Assembly: GCF_011769525.1 (NCBI RefSeq)
Contig: NZ_CP050440.1
Span: 6,883,501-6,947,500, forward strand
Source of the DNA: Tolypothrix sp. PCC 7910
GTDB lineage: Bacteria > Cyanobacteriota > Cyanobacteriia > Cyanobacteriales > Nostocaceae
Reading direction: 5' to 3'
DNA length: 64,000 bases
Below, piece by piece: positions 34,798-43,518 of the stretch (within the stretch, counting starts at the first letter, position 1; the number at the start of each line of letters is the position of its first letter). A model generated the notes under the pieces. That model was not told where the DNA came from and searched no databases. It worked only from the letters and a program-made list of their open reading frames with translations. Position numbers and translations under genes: made by a program.

Positions 34798-37728
34798 TTA
34801 ATTAAGTTTCGGGCTTTTTTTCTCTTTCAGCATCGTCGCTGTTTGGAGATCTAGCTGGCTCAATATTTGGTAAACTCTTCCTCGATAGTGGTATACCTCC
34901 GCATATTGAGGATTAATCCTCAATGCTTGATTGTAATCCTCTATAGCAGAAAGATATTTTTTAAGTTTAGTATTAGCCATTCCTCGGCGCACATAAGCTT
35001 CAGTCTGTTTAGGATTCAATTGCAATACTTGTGTGTAATCTGTTAATGCTTCTTGAAAATTTTGCTGTTCAAAGTTTTGCTTTCCAGATGCCATTAAAGT
35101 TTCAATAGCCTTTTGACGATTTTCCGTAGCCTTATCAACTATTCCTGCTAATTGATATTGTTCATAAGCTTGTAACCATTGTTTTTGTTTTTCAAAATCT
35201 TTAGCTTGATATTCAGCTTTTTTAGCTATATTCTCACTGTTCATCCAGCAACGTTTTTCATCATCAGATCGCCTCATTTGATGCCATTGCTGGGCTGCAT
35301 CTTCCCACTGTTGTTTCACTTCCAAAAGTCGAATTTCACAGATTTGCTTTTTTTCTAAATTCCCTGCTTGTTGCCAACAGTTTGCGGCTGGTTGCCACTG
35401 CTCATATTTCTCAAATAATTCAGCAGCCTGCTTATATCTTCCAATAACTTCCCATTCTCTTGCTGCTTGTGCAAATTGGCCTTGTGCTTCTAATAAATGA
35501 ATTTCACAAATTTGCTTTTGTTCAAAATTACCTGCTTTTCCCCAACAGGTTGCTGCTGATTGCCATTGCTGAACACGCTGGAAAAGTTTAGCCGCTGTTT
35601 CCCAATTTTCTAATTCAGCAAAAATTTCCGCAGCTTCTTGATATTTACCTTCTTTGTGTAGTTGTTTAGCCCTTGCCTGGGAATATTTTAATCTATCACC
35701 TGATTTTTCAAAACATTCAGCAGCTTGTAGATAAAACTCAGCTTTTAAGTAATATTCTCCACGTTGCTGCCAATCTTGAACTTGTGTACCCGAACGATTT
35801 TCTGCAACCGTTTGCATATCCTGAATTGTGTAGTGATTGATGAGCTCGGGTTGCTGCCAAAATTCCGAAATTTTTTCTTCCCAAACATTTAAAATCCGAC
35901 GGGCGCGAGTTACTGCTACATAAAGTAAATTTAGTTCTAATAATAACCCTGGCGTTTCATGTTCTTGCAATCTAGAAGGTTTTTGTAAAGCTCTTTGCCA
36001 TAAATCCCGGCGACATTGGAAAAAATTTACTAAAAATATAGTATCAAACTCTAAACCTTTAGCTTCTTCAATAGTAAACACTAAAGAAGATTTAAAAACT
36101 TCGCGCAGATGTTCTCTTTCTGGATTAGTTCTGACTAAAATAGCATCACCTGGATGCAAAGTTTGGAGGATAGATCCAAGCTGTTTATAAGAACCAGCAA
36201 CTATGCGAGTTGGTTCACCATAATTGCTAATAGCCTGAGTATTCTTATAAGGATAAGATGTATTTAATAATCGATAACGTACTTGCAATATTTGGTTTGC
36301 TAAATTCACTAATGAACCAACACTGCGAAAGTTAAATGTAAAGGTTTCTTGCAGAGGTTGTTGTCGTCCGTGGTGAAAAAATCTTGTTTTCAAGTCTTCC
36401 CAGCGAAAACCGCTAGGACTAATCATTTGGTGTAAATCACCAGCAAAAAATAAATTACCTGTGGGTGCAATTAGTCGCATGATAAATTCCAACTGTAATT
36501 CCGTAAAATCTTGCACTTCATCACAGACAATTAACCGATAATCTTTAAGATTTTTTTCAGTGATAATTTCTAAGGCTCTCCGAGTCAAATCTATCTCATC
36601 AAATCGCCCATTTTCTTTAATTTTTCTTTGATACCAATAGGTAAATGCAGAGTAAAAAGTAGCACGTCTACTCAGTTGGATAATACTTGAGCGTTTAGCG
36701 CCTAAATGTTCATATTCAGATTGGCTTAAATAATCTGAATCTAAAGCTAGTTGGCTACCTTTGATAATACTACGAATTTCATTCCAAACTAAAGCGGTGG
36801 GATATCTTTGACGTTCTTTGTGTAAATAAATTTTTTCAAATATATGAAAATTTACTTCATCTTCTGGTAAATAACTCTGTCCAGTTAGCTCAAGAATTTC
36901 TAAACATAAGTCTCTTAATGTTTTAAACTGAAACAGAGATGTAACTGCAGGATTATTAGTCCCTAATAATTGATAAAACTGTTCTTTAGCATTATTTACT
37001 AATAAAGGGTTGTAAGCAACATACAGCCTTTTACCAGATTCTGGATATTGTAAATAATCATATAAAATGCGATGTATGGCTACTGTAGTTTTACCAGTTC
37101 CAGCACTACCTTTGAGAAGAATATCGGCATTTTTTGTAGCTAGTGCATATTCTTCTGGTGTAAGTTTTAATTGCAAATCTACATCCTGATTGATAATAGC
37201 TCTTTGCCAATCTTCAGGTGAGTCTATAATTAACCACTGGATATTACCTAATAGTTCATCTCTATGTTCTGATGAAATTACTGAATCTAAATCTTCATCT
37301 TCTAATTGTGCTAATTCTAGTGTGTCACGTTCAGTTTGCGGCAGTTCATTCAAACTTGATTCTATGTTACCTAGGGTATTAATTATCTCTCCATCTAACC
37401 AAGTTGTATCTGGTGTTCTTTCTCTAGCTGCCTTTCTAGGAACATCATCATGATCCAAACAAATATCCTGAATAGCGATGTAAACTCCTGCTTCTCCTGT
37501 TTCAGGCTGTCTTGATTTGTTGTAAGTGAAAATTAGACGACTAGCACGATCAATCCTTGCTTCCCAAACTCTTTTAGTAATGCCTTTAAGGCGTTTAACC
37601 CTCAATCCACCATTAAACTGCCGCTGTCTTAGCTGATTAATGCAATCCCAAGTTTTTTGTCGAACAGTACTACTAATATCTTTACGCAAAAATTTTACAA
37701 CATCTGGATGTAAGACGATTGAGAGCAT
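34798..37728 (-). CDS. RelE/ParE-like - UvrD/Rep SF1 helicase - TPR fusion
   Basis: 976 aa with three parts. Residues 1-98 resemble a RelE/ParE-type toxin fold (LHPDVVKFLRKDI, RVKRLKGITKRVWEARID, RLIFTYNKSRQ, YIAIQDICLDHDDV). Residues about 185-650 are a UvrD/Rep-like superfamily 1 helicase: Walker A GSAGTGKT (207-214), Walker B DEVQD (403-407), motif IV-like FNFRSVGSL, motif V-like TIEEAKGLEFDTIFL and motif VI LLYVAVTRARR. Residues about 660-970 are TPR-like helical repeats. An XRE DNA-binding protein is encoded 148 bp upstream on the same strand. The three-part design suggests a stress-response or anti-mobile-element role, but that is inference. Confidence 0.82.
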   Translation of the reverse strand: MLSIVLHPDVVKFLRKDISSTVRQKTWDCINQLRQRQFNGGLRVKRLKGITKRVWEARIDRASRLIFTYNKSRQPETGEAGVYIAIQDICLDHDDVPRKAARERTPDTTWLDGEIINTLGNIESSLNELPQTERDTLELAQLEDEDLDSVISSEHRDELLGNIQWLIIDSPEDWQRAIINQDVDLQLKLTPEEYALATKNADILLKGSAGTGKTTVAIHRILYDYLQYPESGKRLYVAYNPLLVNNAKEQFYQLLGTNNPAVTSLFQFKTLRDLCLEILELTGQSYLPEDEVNFHIFEKIYLHKERQRYPTALVWNEIRSIIKGSQLALDSDYLSQSEYEHLGAKRSSIIQLSRRATFYSAFTYWYQRKIKENGRFDEIDLTRRALEIITEKNLKDYRLIVCDEVQDFTELQLEFIMRLIAPTGNLFFAGDLHQMISPSGFRWEDLKTRFFHHGRQQPLQETFTFNFRSVGSLVNLANQILQVRYRLLNTSYPYKNTQAISNYGEPTRIVAGSYKQLGSILQTLHPGDAILVRTNPEREHLREVFKSSLVFTIEEAKGLEFDTIFLVNFFQCRRDLWQRALQKPSRLQEHETPGLLLELNLLYVAVTRARRILNVWEEKISEFWQQPELINHYTIQDMQTVAENRSGTQVQDWQQRGEYYLKAEFYLQAAECFEKSGDRLKYSQARAKQLHKEGKYQEAAEIFAELENWETAAKLFQRVQQWQSAATCWGKAGNFEQKQICEIHLLEAQGQFAQAAREWEVIGRYKQAAELFEKYEQWQPAANCWQQAGNLEKKQICEIRLLEVKQQWEDAAQQWHQMRRSDDEKRCWMNSENIAKKAEYQAKDFEKQKQWLQAYEQYQLAGIVDKATENRQKAIETLMASGKQNFEQQNFQEALTDYTQVLQLNPKQTEAYVRRGMANTKLKKYLSAIEDYNQALRINPQYAEVYHYRGRVYQILSQLDLQTATMLKEKKSPKLN

Positions 37729-37876
37729 AATTTTGTTTTGTCAGCTTAAATAAATTAGTCAAAAAATACATAGATAAATAATTAATATTGGTCTAACTCT
37801 TATTAATCCTAAATTGCCAAGTAAAATTTGCGATCGCCCATACCCAAACAGAGCAAATATGCCTGACTTTCTAGAA

Positions 37877-38098
37877 CTAATAAACTTGTTTGCCCATTTC
37901 CTGCAACATTCCCTCAATCTTCTCCATCGCCAAAGGTGATGGTTGAGAGCGTTTATTTTCCCAACGGTTAATTGTTGAATATGTAACGCCTAGAGAAGCT
38001 GCAAACTGTTCTTGCGTTAGTCCAGCTAAAAGCCGCAGCTTCCGGATGAGCTGTTCTACCTCTGGCTGATTTCTTGCCAAGGGTTTTTTAGTAGTCAT
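37877..38098 (-). CDS. XRE-family helix-turn-helix protein
   Basis: 73 aa, almost entirely one XRE/HTH_3 domain: LRLLAGLTQEQFAASLGVTYSTINRWENKRSQPSP. It starts at 38098 and ends 148 bp before the helicase fusion gene on the same strand. Its size and position suit an antitoxin-like repressor of the RelE-helicase gene, or a simple transcription regulator. No second recognisable toxin gene is adjacent. Confidence 0.85.
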   Translation of the reverse strand: MTTKKPLARNQPEVEQLIRKLRLLAGLTQEQFAASLGVTYSTINRWENKRSQPSPLAMEKIEGMLQEMGKQVY

Positions 38099-38679
38099 TT
38101 ACCTCTTAGGTTCACTATTTCAAGTAGCAGATGCTATATTATTTGCTACATCCTAGCTATGCTTAAATGCTGCAATCATCAGTAATCACTCGTAATTAAA
38201 AGTTTTGTCAATAAAATTACTAATTTCAGCAACAGGCTAGTACTGCAAGGCGGAATTCAAAATTCGTCTTCTCCCAAAGAGAGAGGCTACGTCAAGGAAA
38301 GTTTGCAAGGGTGGGGGAAAATCCTATAGGAATCCGATTTGATTTTTAAAAAAATATCAGAACAGCTTTGGCACTGATGCGTTAGCGATAGCGTAACGCA
38401 TCCTACGTAAACTACGTGAACGTCAAAAATCAAAGATGAGTCCTATCTATTAGCTTTTAATACGAGAAAGCACAATATTAAAAATTAAATACAGTTTTTT
38501 AATTAAAGTTATTGCAATATCAAAAGAAAACTTTAGCTATCAATAATAAGTAAATACTAACTTTCGCTACTTTTATGATTTTTTAAATTGTTCTAAATAA
38601 ACGGCAACTGGAAGCATAATACTGTTACATAAATGTTAAGAAAAGTTACAACTCTCTTAACACAAGGCGATATTTGTTC
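38099..38679. other. Intergenic region between the XRE gene and the NADH dehydrogenase gene
   Basis: 581 bp without a gene. It holds copy 5 of the dispersed inverted repeat (38376-38402) and is otherwise AT-rich; both flanking promoters must be here, but no clear element can be assigned. Confidence 0.5.
38376..38402. repeat. Dispersed inverted repeat, copy 5
   Basis: GATGCGTTA and TAACGCATC arms with the loop GCGATAGCG, followed by CTACGT. Same family as 4710-4744. Confidence 0.8.
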
Positions 38680-40005
38680 ATGGTAATTTCAGTTGATAAA
38701 AAAGCACAACACCAAGTAGTAATTGTTGGTGGTGGCTTTGGTGGACTTTATACAGCAAAACATCTAGCTAAAGCTAATGTAAATGTTACTCTCATTGATA
38801 AACGTAACTTTCACCTATTTCAGCCACTTTTATATCAAGTTGCTACAGGTACACTATCACCTGGAGACATTTCCTCGCCATTGCGATCCGTATTTAGCAA
38901 AAGCAAGAATACACAAGTTTTGCTGGGAGAAGTCAGCGATATCGATCCCAAAGCACAAAAAGTAATAATGGGCGATAAAGCAATAAAATATGACACATTA
39001 ATTGTCGCCACAGGTGCTAATCATTCCTATTTTGGTAAAGATAACTGGAAAGACTTTGCTCCTGGCTTGAAAACTGTGGAAGATGCAATAGAAATGCGTC
39101 GCCGGATATTTGGTGCATTTGAAGCAGCCGAAAGAGAAACCAATCCTGAAAAACGCCGTGCTTGGTTGACTTTTGTGATTGTGGGTGGTGGCCCTACAGG
39201 AGTGGAATTAGCAGGTGCGATCGCGGAATTGGCATACAAAACCCTTAAGGAAGATTTCCGTAGCATCGACACCTCAGAAACAAAAATTTTACTATTGCAA
39301 GGAGGCGATCGCATCCTGCCACATATTTCACCAGATTTATCAGAAGTAGCAGCACAATCTTTGGAAAAATTGGGTGCAGTTATCCACACTAAAACCAGAG
39401 TGGTAAATATTGAAAATAACATAGTTACTTTCAAGCAAGGTGGTGAAGTGAAAGAAATCCCTTCACAAACTATCTTGTGGGCAGCAGGTGTCAAAGGTTC
39501 TGCAATGGGGCAAATCCTAGCAGAGCGTACAGGTTTAGAGTGCGATCACGCCGGACGTGTGATTGTAGAACCGGACTTGACTGTTAGGGATTATAAAAAC
39601 ATTTTTGTAATTGGAGATTTAGCCAACTTCTCCCATCAAGATGGTAAACCCTTACCGGGTGTTGCACCTGTAGCAAAACAACAAGGAGAGTATGTAGCTA
39701 AACTCATTCAAAAACGCCTCAAAGGTTATACCTTGCCACAATTCCATTACAACGATGTAGGTAGTTTGGCAATGATTGGGCAAAATTTAGCTGTCGTAGA
39801 TTTAGGCTTCCTCAAACTCCAAGGTTTCCTCGCTTGGGTATTTTGGCTATTAGTTCATATCTACTTCTTAATCGAGTTTGATACTAAATTACTAGTAGTA
39901 TTTCAGTGGGCGTGGAATTATATTACTCGAAATCGTCGCTCTCGATTAATTACAGGTCGAGAAGCTTTTACAGAAGTAAAACCTGTTAACTTGCAAAGGA
40001 GTTAG
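38680..40005 (+). CDS. ndb: Type II NADH dehydrogenase (NDH-2)
   Basis: 441 aa from the ATG at 38680; an in-frame TTG is six bases earlier. FAD-binding Rossmann motif VVIVGGGFGGLYTAKHLA (about 12-29), NAD(P)-binding motif VIVGGGPTGVELAGAIAE (about 164-181), and the C-terminal FAD block IFVIGDLA plus GVAPVAKQQGEYVA. The C-terminus has hydrophobic segments (FLAWVFWLLVHIYFLIEF) for membrane attachment, as in NDH-2. It passes electrons from NAD(P)H to quinone without proton pumping and may act as a redox sensor in cyanobacteria. Monocistronic. Confidence 0.9.
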   Translation: MVISVDKKAQHQVVIVGGGFGGLYTAKHLAKANVNVTLIDKRNFHLFQPLLYQVATGTLSPGDISSPLRSVFSKSKNTQVLLGEVSDIDPKAQKVIMGDKAIKYDTLIVATGANHSYFGKDNWKDFAPGLKTVEDAIEMRRRIFGAFEAAERETNPEKRRAWLTFVIVGGGPTGVELAGAIAELAYKTLKEDFRSIDTSETKILLLQGGDRILPHISPDLSEVAAQSLEKLGAVIHTKTRVVNIENNIVTFKQGGEVKEIPSQTILWAAGVKGSAMGQILAERTGLECDHAGRVIVEPDLTVRDYKNIFVIGDLANFSHQDGKPLPGVAPVAKQQGEYVAKLIQKRLKGYTLPQFHYNDVGSLAMIGQNLAVVDLGFLKLQGFLAWVFWLLVHIYFLIEFDTKLLVVFQWAWNYITRNRRSRLITGREAFTEVKPVNLQRS

Positions 40006-40449
40006 CAAGAAATAAATTATCCCATCGCTGCAATGAGCATTAATATGAATTTGGTCGCTAGTTGTAAAAGCAATTTTTACAATTCGTCCTCCAATAATTA
40101 CGAATTACTTCCTTCTTCTCTTATTCCTTTGTGTTCTTCGTGCCTTCTCTGCGAGACGCTTCGCGAACGTGGTTCGTTAAAATAAGAATCTCCATTAAAA
40201 CAAAGAACTAGGAAGAGGCAAAAAGGCTTTTCTAAACAATTTTAAATAAATAAGTATGGTGTGTTGTCGCGCAGCGCAACGCACCAATTCATTAGTGTTG
40301 GCAATCTACAAGAGATTGATAAAATTTAATATACAAACTAATTCTTTGACCGTATTTTCCCAGTTTCAAAAATCTCAAAAAAATGTATGGAAATTTTTTC
40401 TAAGTCAGCCTGATTATTATATAAATTCAAAGTGATTAAAGCGTTATTT
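40006..40449. other. Intergenic region with degenerate dispersed repeats
   Basis: 444 bp. It contains a GAGACGCTTCGCGAAC element (40152-40167) and a GTGTGTTG...CAACGCACC hairpin (40258-40285). A 50-codon frame through the first part is repeat-derived and not called. Confidence 0.6.
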
Positions 40450-40719
40450 TCAATCAAGCGACCTTTTGGCAATATCCTCAATATTTACATCAAAGTGAGT
40501 CATCAAAACTACAGTCCAATACAAAAGTCCGCTTAATTTCTTAGTGAGTTTTTCGCGGTCTATTGGTTTGAAATCTACTAATAATTTATCTATCATTTCG
40601 TTAATTTCCTCAGCTTGGGTTAATACCATTCCTGCTGTGGAAGAGATTTTTACCTCATAGTTATAATCACTATCATTATTAGTTGCCTCTACTTTTTTTT
40701 GATAATCGTTTAATTGCAT
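40450..40719 (-). CDS. MazG-like helical protein with altered active site
   Basis: 89 aa. The outline follows short MazG-type nucleotide pyrophosphohydrolases: LNDYQKKV at the start, EEINEMIDKLL where the first metal-binding EExxE helix is expected, then GLLYWTVVLMTHFDVNIEDIAKRSL matching the DLLWYLALLADELGI.LEDIA helix. The second ExxD motif reads KKLSG, so two expected metal ligands are missing. It is either inactive or a structural relative. No linked gene. Confidence 0.55.
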   Translation of the reverse strand: MQLNDYQKKVEATNNDSDYNYEVKISSTAGMVLTQAEEINEMIDKLLVDFKPIDREKLTKKLSGLLYWTVVLMTHFDVNIEDIAKRSLD

Positions 40720-40988
40720 AATTAGTCACACCTTGGGTTAACGTAGTAAATAATAGTTGTAATTATTTAGTAATATTGGTTACACAGTTGAAAGCAGCAT
40801 TATATCTCATGTAAAGAATTTACAGCATCGGCATTTGCCAGGAATTACAGGGTTATAAAGATAAATGGGATAGACAGGACACAATAATGTTGCGCCCGTC
40901 AAACATCCTTTTATGTTAATGTCCGCCGAATTAGTTATTTACCGCTGTCAAGCTAGTCTTTTAGCGAACATTATAAGAGCGATTTATG

Positions 40989-42140
40989 TTATCCTTGCTT
41001 GATTTTGGTAAACAAAGTTTCGTATTGCTTTGTGGCTGAATCAGATAAGGGGAGCAAAAATTCGCTTTTATCGAAAACTGCAGGATTATTCACTAAAAGA
41101 TTGAGCAATGGTTCCTGAATATCTGAAGCTGAAATATTTGTAGCTGTTGGCGAGTTAGTTTTGGTGAGAATCGCAATTTGTTTAGCGATCGCGGGTTGTA
41201 AACAAAAATCTATCCATCTATTTAATAAATCATCTTTAACAGCACCTTTGGGACGTACCCATAGATCAGCCCATAATGATGTTCCCGATTGGGGGATAAC
41301 TGCTGCTAGTTGGGGATAACGCAATAACATTGGTGTTGCATCCTCAGACCAAGCAAGCGCTAGCCAGGTGTCACCAATAATTAAGGGTTCCAGATAGGTT
41401 CGAGAATCGTAGAATTTAACTTGTTGATTTAATGTCCGCAGTTCTGTTTCCAAGTTTGGTACTTGGTCAAGATTCTCGGTATTGTAAGATTTTCCTAATT
41501 TCTTTAAAACTAGACCAATTACTTCTCGTGGGTGATTGAGTAGAGAAATGTGCGATCGCACTTCTTCTCGCCACAAATCACTCCAATCTTGGGGTGTCCA
41601 TCCCAATTTTTGGAACTTTTGGCGATCATAAATTAATACTGTATTACCCCAGCGGTAAGGAGTTGCCCAAACTTTCCCTTGCGGATCGGGATTACCTTGG
41701 TCGTTGCGCGTTACCAGTTGCTTCCACTTTTCCTCTACAGCCGACCACTGTTTTATTTGTCCTTGATTTATTGGCTCAACTAGATTTTGTTGAATCGCTG
41801 CTTTCAGCCAATAATCTCCTAGTGTGACTAAATCAGCTACAGGTGTTTTTTGGTTTTGCTGAAATGGGATAAACCGAGTCCATCCTTGCTCATCGCTAGT
41901 TTTTGGCTTTTCCTGCCAACTTTGCAATTGTTTGAATAAATCTTGTATTTGATCGACAGGGGTAAACTTGGACTCTACCTGTCGCTGTAAGTTTTTCTGA
42001 AATTCATTAACTACCTGGCCTGGTATAGAACCTTTTAATAGCTGTACTTTCAGCTGCGTCCGGTTGCTTCCACCACAGCCAATAAGTAGTTGTGAAATTG
42101 CCAGTGTACCTGTGGCTAATAAAAACGACCGTCGATCCAT
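40989..42140 (-). CDS. Solute-binding lipoprotein of an ABC transporter (PotD-like)
   Basis: 383 aa. Twin-arginine-like signal (DRRSFLLATGTLAISQLLIG) ending in a lipobox LIGC, so it is exported and lipid-anchored. The body is a type II periplasmic binding fold: DLVTLGDYWLKAAIQQNLVEPI, WATPYRWGNTVLIYDRQKF, LALAWSEDATPML and LWADLWVRPKGA. These blocks match spermidine/putrescine-type binding proteins (PotD family) of cyanobacteria. No permease or ATPase gene adjoins it, so the ligand cannot be inferred from context. Confidence 0.8.
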   Translation of the reverse strand: MDRRSFLLATGTLAISQLLIGCGGSNRTQLKVQLLKGSIPGQVVNEFQKNLQRQVESKFTPVDQIQDLFKQLQSWQEKPKTSDEQGWTRFIPFQQNQKTPVADLVTLGDYWLKAAIQQNLVEPINQGQIKQWSAVEEKWKQLVTRNDQGNPDPQGKVWATPYRWGNTVLIYDRQKFQKLGWTPQDWSDLWREEVRSHISLLNHPREVIGLVLKKLGKSYNTENLDQVPNLETELRTLNQQVKFYDSRTYLEPLIIGDTWLALAWSEDATPMLLRYPQLAAVIPQSGTSLWADLWVRPKGAVKDDLLNRWIDFCLQPAIAKQIAILTKTNSPTATNISASDIQEPLLNLLVNNPAVFDKSEFLLPLSDSATKQYETLFTKIKQG

Positions 42141-42939
42141 CGATTATGGGATATGAGATGTTGCATTATACCTATGTTAAGCATTGAAACACCAGAATTT
42201 TAACAACCTAAGCTTTTGAGGTCACTCAAAAACATCAATTATTCATCTGAGAGTCGTTAACAGTAGACTGTTGACTATTAACTGTGAACAGTCAACCATA
42301 GCTTCCTGAGTTTTTATCCTACTTTCGATAGATGTAGAAATTTGGTTGTGCTTGCTCTAATTAACAGTAGGCTATTACTTGATACTTTTCCCTAATTATC
42401 TCAATTACCCAATTGTGCTTGATTTCTATGTTGTATGGTCGAAGAGCCTTGATTGGTAGAGAATGTATCCGCCGCATATTTGATTACTATCCTACAAACT
42501 CCTGACCTAAGAAAAACGCGATCGCTCAGAGAATGCCTGAGTCGGCTTTTATTAGCTCACCCTAGCAATAGCACTGCACAAACTGTCAACTGTAACTATT
42601 CTAGGAATTACACACCTGTCTAAATACGATTTTTGCGTCTAAGTTGAACTAGATTCTGCTGCTAAACCCATAAGCATGGACATATTTGTTGGTTATTAAG
42701 CAGCAAAATCTTCAATAATCTCAATTTTAGAGAATTTATCGCAAAATTAATCCCAAAAACTTAAATTTACTCAACAAAATCCTGAGAGCTACCAAGGAAA
42801 ATATTGAGATATATAGATAAGTAATGACTTTAGTTTCACAATCCAACAGAAGTTGGCAAAAATTAAATAATTCATAAGTATATTTAAGGTCGGCAGTAAA
42901 TTGAATAACATAGAGAAAATATGCGGATTAGGGTATTAA
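42141..42939. other. Long intergenic region, no gene recognised
   Basis: 799 bp. It includes a CAGTAGACTGTTGACTATTA...AACAGTCAAC imperfect inverted repeat (42261-42297) and a HIP1 site. No ribosome site with a credible open frame is seen. Confidence 0.5.
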
Positions 42940-43314
42940 ATGGAGCCATTACAAAAGCAGATCACGACTTTGAGCCATAAGCTGGATAACCTCTGCCAAG
43001 TGATTGAGGAGCTTGATGGTAAAGTGACTCAAACTCTATCAGAATGCTCTTTAGCTAAAACCCAGGCCAGAGATGGTTATTCAGACAATACCGAAGCTGT
43101 ACATTACCAGTTTCGGGGAAATCTCAATTACAATCCTGAAATGGAACATAAGGATGTATTGGCTGATGGCATTTACAGCGATATGAATCGTCAAGGAGGA
43201 GAAAAAACTATCTCCCCAGAAATTCAAATACAACGACTAACAGCACAATTAACTGCAGCGTATAATCGCATTGCAGCCTTAGAAGAACAATTACTCCGAG
43301 AAAGAATTCATTAA
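42940..43314 (+). CDS. Small coiled-coil hypothetical protein
   Basis: 124 aa with heptad-patterned helices at both ends (LQKQITTLSHKLDNLCQVIEE and IQRLTAQLTAAYNRIAALEE) and a polar middle (HYQFRGNLNYNPEMEHKDV). There is no signal peptide. I do not recognise the family. A short GC stem (ACCCC/GGGGT, 43346-43366) followed by TTTT may terminate it. Confidence 0.65.
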   Translation: MEPLQKQITTLSHKLDNLCQVIEELDGKVTQTLSECSLAKTQARDGYSDNTEAVHYQFRGNLNYNPEMEHKDVLADGIYSDMNRQGGEKTISPEIQIQRLTAQLTAAYNRIAALEEQLLRERIH

Positions 43315-43518
43315 TTCCGTCGAACAATTTTAGATTTTTAGGTTGACCCCAAGCCTTCTACGGGGTTTTAAATTTTGGATGTTTAATTTTTTCCCCAATT
43401 AATCAGCAGCTTTTGTCGTAAATATTGACGATTTCAATCCAAAATTCTGAATTTACAATCTAAAAATCAGTCACTTTTGTAACATAATAGATCCAAACTT
43501 GCTGAGTCTTGACATCCG

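Noticed and set aside
40033-40185. 50-codon frame after the NADH dehydrogenase gene
   Set aside because: It is built from dispersed repeat words such as GAGACGCTTCGCGAAC and Ser/Cys-rich junk.
42261-42297. Inverted repeat in the 42.1-42.9 kb gap as an operator
   Set aside because: Imperfect, far from either gene start, and of a type common as repeat noise in these genomes.
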